In this document: positions 61,415 through 64,000 of the stretch, one piece after another
Numbering within the stretch: the first letter of the stretch is position 1
Layout of the letters: the number at the start of each line of letters is the position of its first letter
Source: Clostridium sp. MCC353
GTDB taxonomy: Bacteria > Bacillota > Clostridia > Lachnospirales > Lachnospiraceae
Length of the DNA stretch: 64,000 bases
Reading direction: 5' to 3'
NCBI RefSeq assembly: GCF_018785315.1
Contig: NZ_WQPN01000066.1
Coordinates: forward strand, 107,130 to 171,129
Translations under genes and position numbers: made by a program
The notes under the pieces: generated by a model
Database searches by the model: none
Seen by the model: the letters and a program-made list of their open reading frames with translations, nothing else
What the model was told of the DNA's origin: nothing

Positions 61415-61966
61415 TTATTCCCCAGTAAACGTTTCATTAAATGCATCTTCATAGTCAGTAACCGACTGTATAAAACCGGAAAAATCCTGATTATAAGTTT
61501 TTGTCAAATACATCCTGATTGGATTTCTAACCACTTCAGATTTTCCGTTCTTATAGACAACCACACAGTCCAATACACCGCTGTCCATATAATAAGGCGC
61601 GGTCCTCAAATGATTGGAAAACAGAACAAACTCAACGATATAGTCCACATTTTTAAATTCTTCTGTAGTTGTATTGGCTTTAATCTTAACGAGCCTTGTA
61701 TTCTTAATCTCCACATACCGGTCCTCGGTTTCTTCATAGGCATATTTATCGTAATTTTCTTTCCAGGCTTTTTTTATCTCTTTAACGGCTGACCGGACTT
61801 TTGACAGTTCCTTTTTATCCGGTTTTCTCTTTATATTCTCATACCGGCCGTTCTCGGCATATGACGTCACCATAAAATGCCGGGATAAAACTGCCGGCAT
61901 ATGGGTTCCTGCAAAGAAAAATAAAACGGCAAAAACAAGTGCAGTATACTTCAAATATTTTTTCAT
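61415..61966 (-). CDS. Secreted hypothetical protein
   Basis: A protein of 183 residues from ATG 61966 (MKKYLKYTALVF), six bases after GGAGG. A signal peptide or membrane anchor at about residues 5-25 is followed by a Lys-rich helical segment (KKELSKVRSAVKEIKKAWKE) and a beta-rich domain (EIKNTRLVKIKAN, VEFVLFSNHLRTAPYYMDSG, VLDCVVVYKNGK). No lipobox is evident. I do not recognise the family. It sits 24 bp upstream of the MBL gene on the same strand, so they may be cotranscribed. Confidence 0.6.
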   Translation of the reverse strand: MKKYLKYTALVFAVLFFFAGTHMPAVLSRHFMVTSYAENGRYENIKRKPDKKELSKVRSAVKEIKKAWKENYDKYAYEETEDRYVEIKNTRLVKIKANTTTEEFKNVDYIVEFVLFSNHLRTAPYYMDSGVLDCVVVYKNGKSEVVRNPIRMYLTKTYNQDFSGFIQSVTDYEDAFNETFTGE

Positions 61967-62206
61967 GTTCATCCTCCGTCCCCCATCCATTCTTTATTAT
62001 TGTACCGCTTATGAGACCTTTTGGCAAAGCTAACATTTTTACCCGGTAAATCATTGTAAAACAATTTCATTTCTCCTCGCAGAAACAATTTCATTTCCCT
62101 TCTCCGCCGCTGGACAATCCATATCCTAACGTCTATAATAAAGTTCAAATAAAAGGAAAGAAGTCCCCATCACAGGACCGGCCACATCACCAGAACAGGA
62201 GAATCT

Positions 62207-63874
62207 ATGCAGTCAAAACTATTTTTGCTTTTTGCCGCCTTTTTTATCATTTTCACCCTCATTTCAAGCAAACGAAGCAGTTCCCAAAAGAGAAAAGAGC
62301 GCAGGGAAGCGGTAATCCAATCTTTTGGCCTTAAACCGGAAAACCAGTCTTTCGAGAGGGATTTGATCGAAAAGGACTGGGAGTTTGCATCGTCAAAAAT
62401 TGCATCCGGCAGTCAAATCGACGATATCACATGGGATGATCTGGAAATGGACCAAATTTACTGCCAGCTCAATAACTGCAAATCCTTTGCAGGCGACCAG
62501 ATTTTGTACTCCACTTTACATAGAATTGGCGTTCAGGGAGATTCTTTCCGGTCATTTCAGCAGAAAATTGATTTTTTTCATTCCCATCCGGACGAAAGAA
62601 ATTCCATATGGTGCATTATTTCGGATTTAGGCAGGAATAATGACAGTTATTTTATTCCTGCCTATCTCAATAATTTAGAAACTTTTAAGATTCCTCACAT
62701 TGAATATTACCGCTTTATGAGGCTTCTGCTGTTTTTATCCGTTCTCCCGGCAATTGTAAAATTGAATTACATTTACCTGGGCTTTACCTGCTTTGTGGCC
62801 CTGATCAATATGGTCATCTACTCATTGCAGAAGAACCGATATGAAATGTATCTGAATATGCTGGGCAGCGTTCTCGGAATCATGAAAACCGCCCGGCAGA
62901 TTGCAGATACAGACACATTGGACTACGAGAATGAGTTTCACGATATAAAAGATAGTTTATCCGTTTTCCGCAAGTTACTGCTGAAAATCGGCAAGCTTCA
63001 GCTCAGAGCGTCTTCCAATTTGTCGGGCGACCTGTTAACAATGGTGGAATCCTCTACGTTCGGTGTGACCTTATGGGATTTCATCCAATATGATAAGGTG
63101 ATGAACTATCTCATCGGACATCAGACAGAATTGATGGGGCTGTATCAGAGAATCGGAGAAATCGATGCGGCAATTTCTGCTGCCTCTTTCCGCGCCTCCC
63201 TTCCGTTCTGGTGTACGCCGGAATTTTGTGAGAATAATACAATCACGGCCAAAGATATTTATCATCCTCTGGTCAGTGATCCCGTGTGCAATTCGGCCGT
63301 TATAGAAAATGGATGTATCATTACCGGCTCCAACGCTTCCGGCAAATCCACATTTATCAAAGCTCTGGCAATCAATGCCCTGCTGGCTCAAAGCATTCAT
63401 ACCTGTATGGCCAAACGCTTCATCCTGCCCCGCTCTACGGTCATCACCTCTATGGCGGTCAGGGATAATGTGGCTTCCGGAGACAGCTATTATATACGGG
63501 AAATCAAGTATCTCAAAAGAATCATCCAGGCGCTGAATGACGAAAAACCGGTTTTATGCATCATTGATGAAATATTGAGGGGCACCAACACTCAGGAACG
63601 ACTGGCCGCATCAGCCGCGATTATGAAATACCTGCATAAAAGAAACTGCATTGCCATAGTCGCAACACATGATATAGAATTGACCGAAATGTTAAAAAGC
63701 TATTATGATAACTACCATTTTACAGAACATATAGAGGATCATGAAATCTCATTTGAATATAAAATCCATTCCGGCCCCGCTGTTTCCAAAAATGCTCTGA
63801 AGCTGTTAGCCTATATGGATTTCCCGGCAGAGATTCTGGAGGAGGCGGAGCAGATGACTTTGTTAAATTCATAA
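62207..63874 (+). CDS. Membrane-associated MutS-like ATPase
   Basis: A 555-residue protein. Residues 3-18 and about 175-205 are hydrophobic membrane segments. Residues 215-340 form a helical lever-like part. Residues 365-550 form a MutS-type ATPase: Walker A TGSNASGKSTFIKALA, ATP-loop VRDNVASGDSYYIREI, Walker B CIIDEILRGTNTQERLAAS and switch VATHDIELTEML. There is no mismatch-recognition domain and no C-terminal dimer tail. This fits the membrane MutS paralogues seen in many firmicutes, whose role is unknown, rather than mismatch repair. ATG follows ACAGGAGAATCT. Confidence 0.85.
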   Translation: MQSKLFLLFAAFFIIFTLISSKRSSSQKRKERREAVIQSFGLKPENQSFERDLIEKDWEFASSKIASGSQIDDITWDDLEMDQIYCQLNNCKSFAGDQILYSTLHRIGVQGDSFRSFQQKIDFFHSHPDERNSIWCIISDLGRNNDSYFIPAYLNNLETFKIPHIEYYRFMRLLLFLSVLPAIVKLNYIYLGFTCFVALINMVIYSLQKNRYEMYLNMLGSVLGIMKTARQIADTDTLDYENEFHDIKDSLSVFRKLLLKIGKLQLRASSNLSGDLLTMVESSTFGVTLWDFIQYDKVMNYLIGHQTELMGLYQRIGEIDAAISAASFRASLPFWCTPEFCENNTITAKDIYHPLVSDPVCNSAVIENGCIITGSNASGKSTFIKALAINALLAQSIHTCMAKRFILPRSTVITSMAVRDNVASGDSYYIREIKYLKRIIQALNDEKPVLCIIDEILRGTNTQERLAASAAIMKYLHKRNCIAIVATHDIELTEMLKSYYDNYHFTEHIEDHEISFEYKIHSGPAVSKNALKLLAYMDFPAEILEEAEQMTLLNS

Positions 63875-63946
63875 ATCCAGGCAGTATGCAAAAAAAATAT
63901 GCATTTCGGGGAAATCTTTGTTTAACGAGTTGGCAGGAGTGACGCC

Positions 63947-64000
63947 ATGAAGACGGGGAATCTGGGGCAGGCGGCCGTGGATGAGAGGAATTGGGGGTCG
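63947..64000 (+). CDS. Start of an unidentified gene (cut by the window edge)
   Basis: ATG at 63947 after GGCAGGAGTGACGCC opens a frame MKTGNLGQAAVDERNWGS that runs past the right edge. Eighteen codons are too few to name a family. The good ribosome site and codirectional position behind the MutS-like gene support a real start. Confidence 0.5.
   Translation, partial: MKTGNLGQAAVDERNWGS

Noticed and set aside
62207..63874. Mismatch repair MutS
   Set aside because: The mismatch-recognition and connector domains are absent and hydrophobic segments are present.
1..64000. tRNA, rRNA, riboswitch or replication origin
   Set aside because: I saw no cloverleaf, rRNA-like or known aptamer pattern on either strand, though short RNAs could be missed by eye.

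Overview
The window reads as a chromosomal stretch of a gut or rumen Clostridium-cluster XIVa firmicute (Lachnospiraceae-like). The evidence is moderate GC content with AT-rich intergenic spacers, strong AGGAGG-type ribosome sites, many solute-binding-protein-dependent sugar importers each with its own regulator, cysteine-type sulfatases, FGGY kinases, membrane AraC regulators and a PD-(D/E)XK (Rpn-like) gene pair. There is no rRNA, tRNA, CRISPR array or complete insertion sequence.

Layout. 1-1.6 kb: end of a DUF554 membrane protein, a coiled-coil gene with 13 heptads, and decayed pieces of an ABC ATPase and a RelE-type toxin. 1.6-12.3 kb (leftward): sulfated-glycan locus 1, with two LplB/LplC-type permeases, a sulfatase, a GH3 hexosaminidase-like enzyme, a second sulfatase, a membrane AraC regulator and the binding protein. 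12.4-13.5 kb: a hairpin repeat, a broken GGDEF gene and a small coiled-coil gene. 13.5-22.1 kb: a redox-type uptake locus (binding protein, FAD oxidoreductase, two permeases leftward; histidine kinase and response regulator rightward; a 2-hydroxyacid dehydrogenase leftward). 22.1-34.3 kb (leftward): two LacI regulators, an isomerase, a split transketolase, a sugar kinase, an importer and an apiosidase-like glycosidase. 34.5-43.5 kb: a secreted protein and an esterase-MFS-YfcC operon with a LysR gene, bracketed by two near-identical PD-(D/E)XK genes. 43.6-49.7 kb: MFS, metallo-beta-lactamase-fold, serine hydrolase and SLC13-type genes with a divergent GntR gene. 49.9-51.9 kb: two zinc-ribbon membrane proteins, the second broken by a stop. 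52-60.6 kb (leftward): glycan locus 3 with membrane AraC, LplB, LplC, binding protein, GH28 and a sulfatase. 60.6-64 kb: a metallohydrolase, a secreted protein, a membrane MutS-like ATPase and the start of one more gene.

How it works together. Most of the window takes up and breaks down plant or host glycans. The best-defined pathway is the 22-34 kb locus: glycosidase, importer, aldose-ketose isomerase, ketose kinase and a two-subunit transketolase match the steps of the known D-apiose route (apiose, apulose, apulose 4-phosphate, then xylulose 5-phosphate plus dihydroxyacetone phosphate). Regulation is unusually readable. LacI-type palindromes sit on two matching promoters. A LysR site is centred near -65 of the esterase operon. 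A pair of inverted sites lies between the GntR gene and its divergent operon. One motif recurs at a fixed distance from two -10 boxes in glycan locus 1. Another recurs before the binding-protein operon and the dehydrogenase that flank the two-component system. All functional assignments come from reading motifs and families by eye; no search or structure prediction was run.
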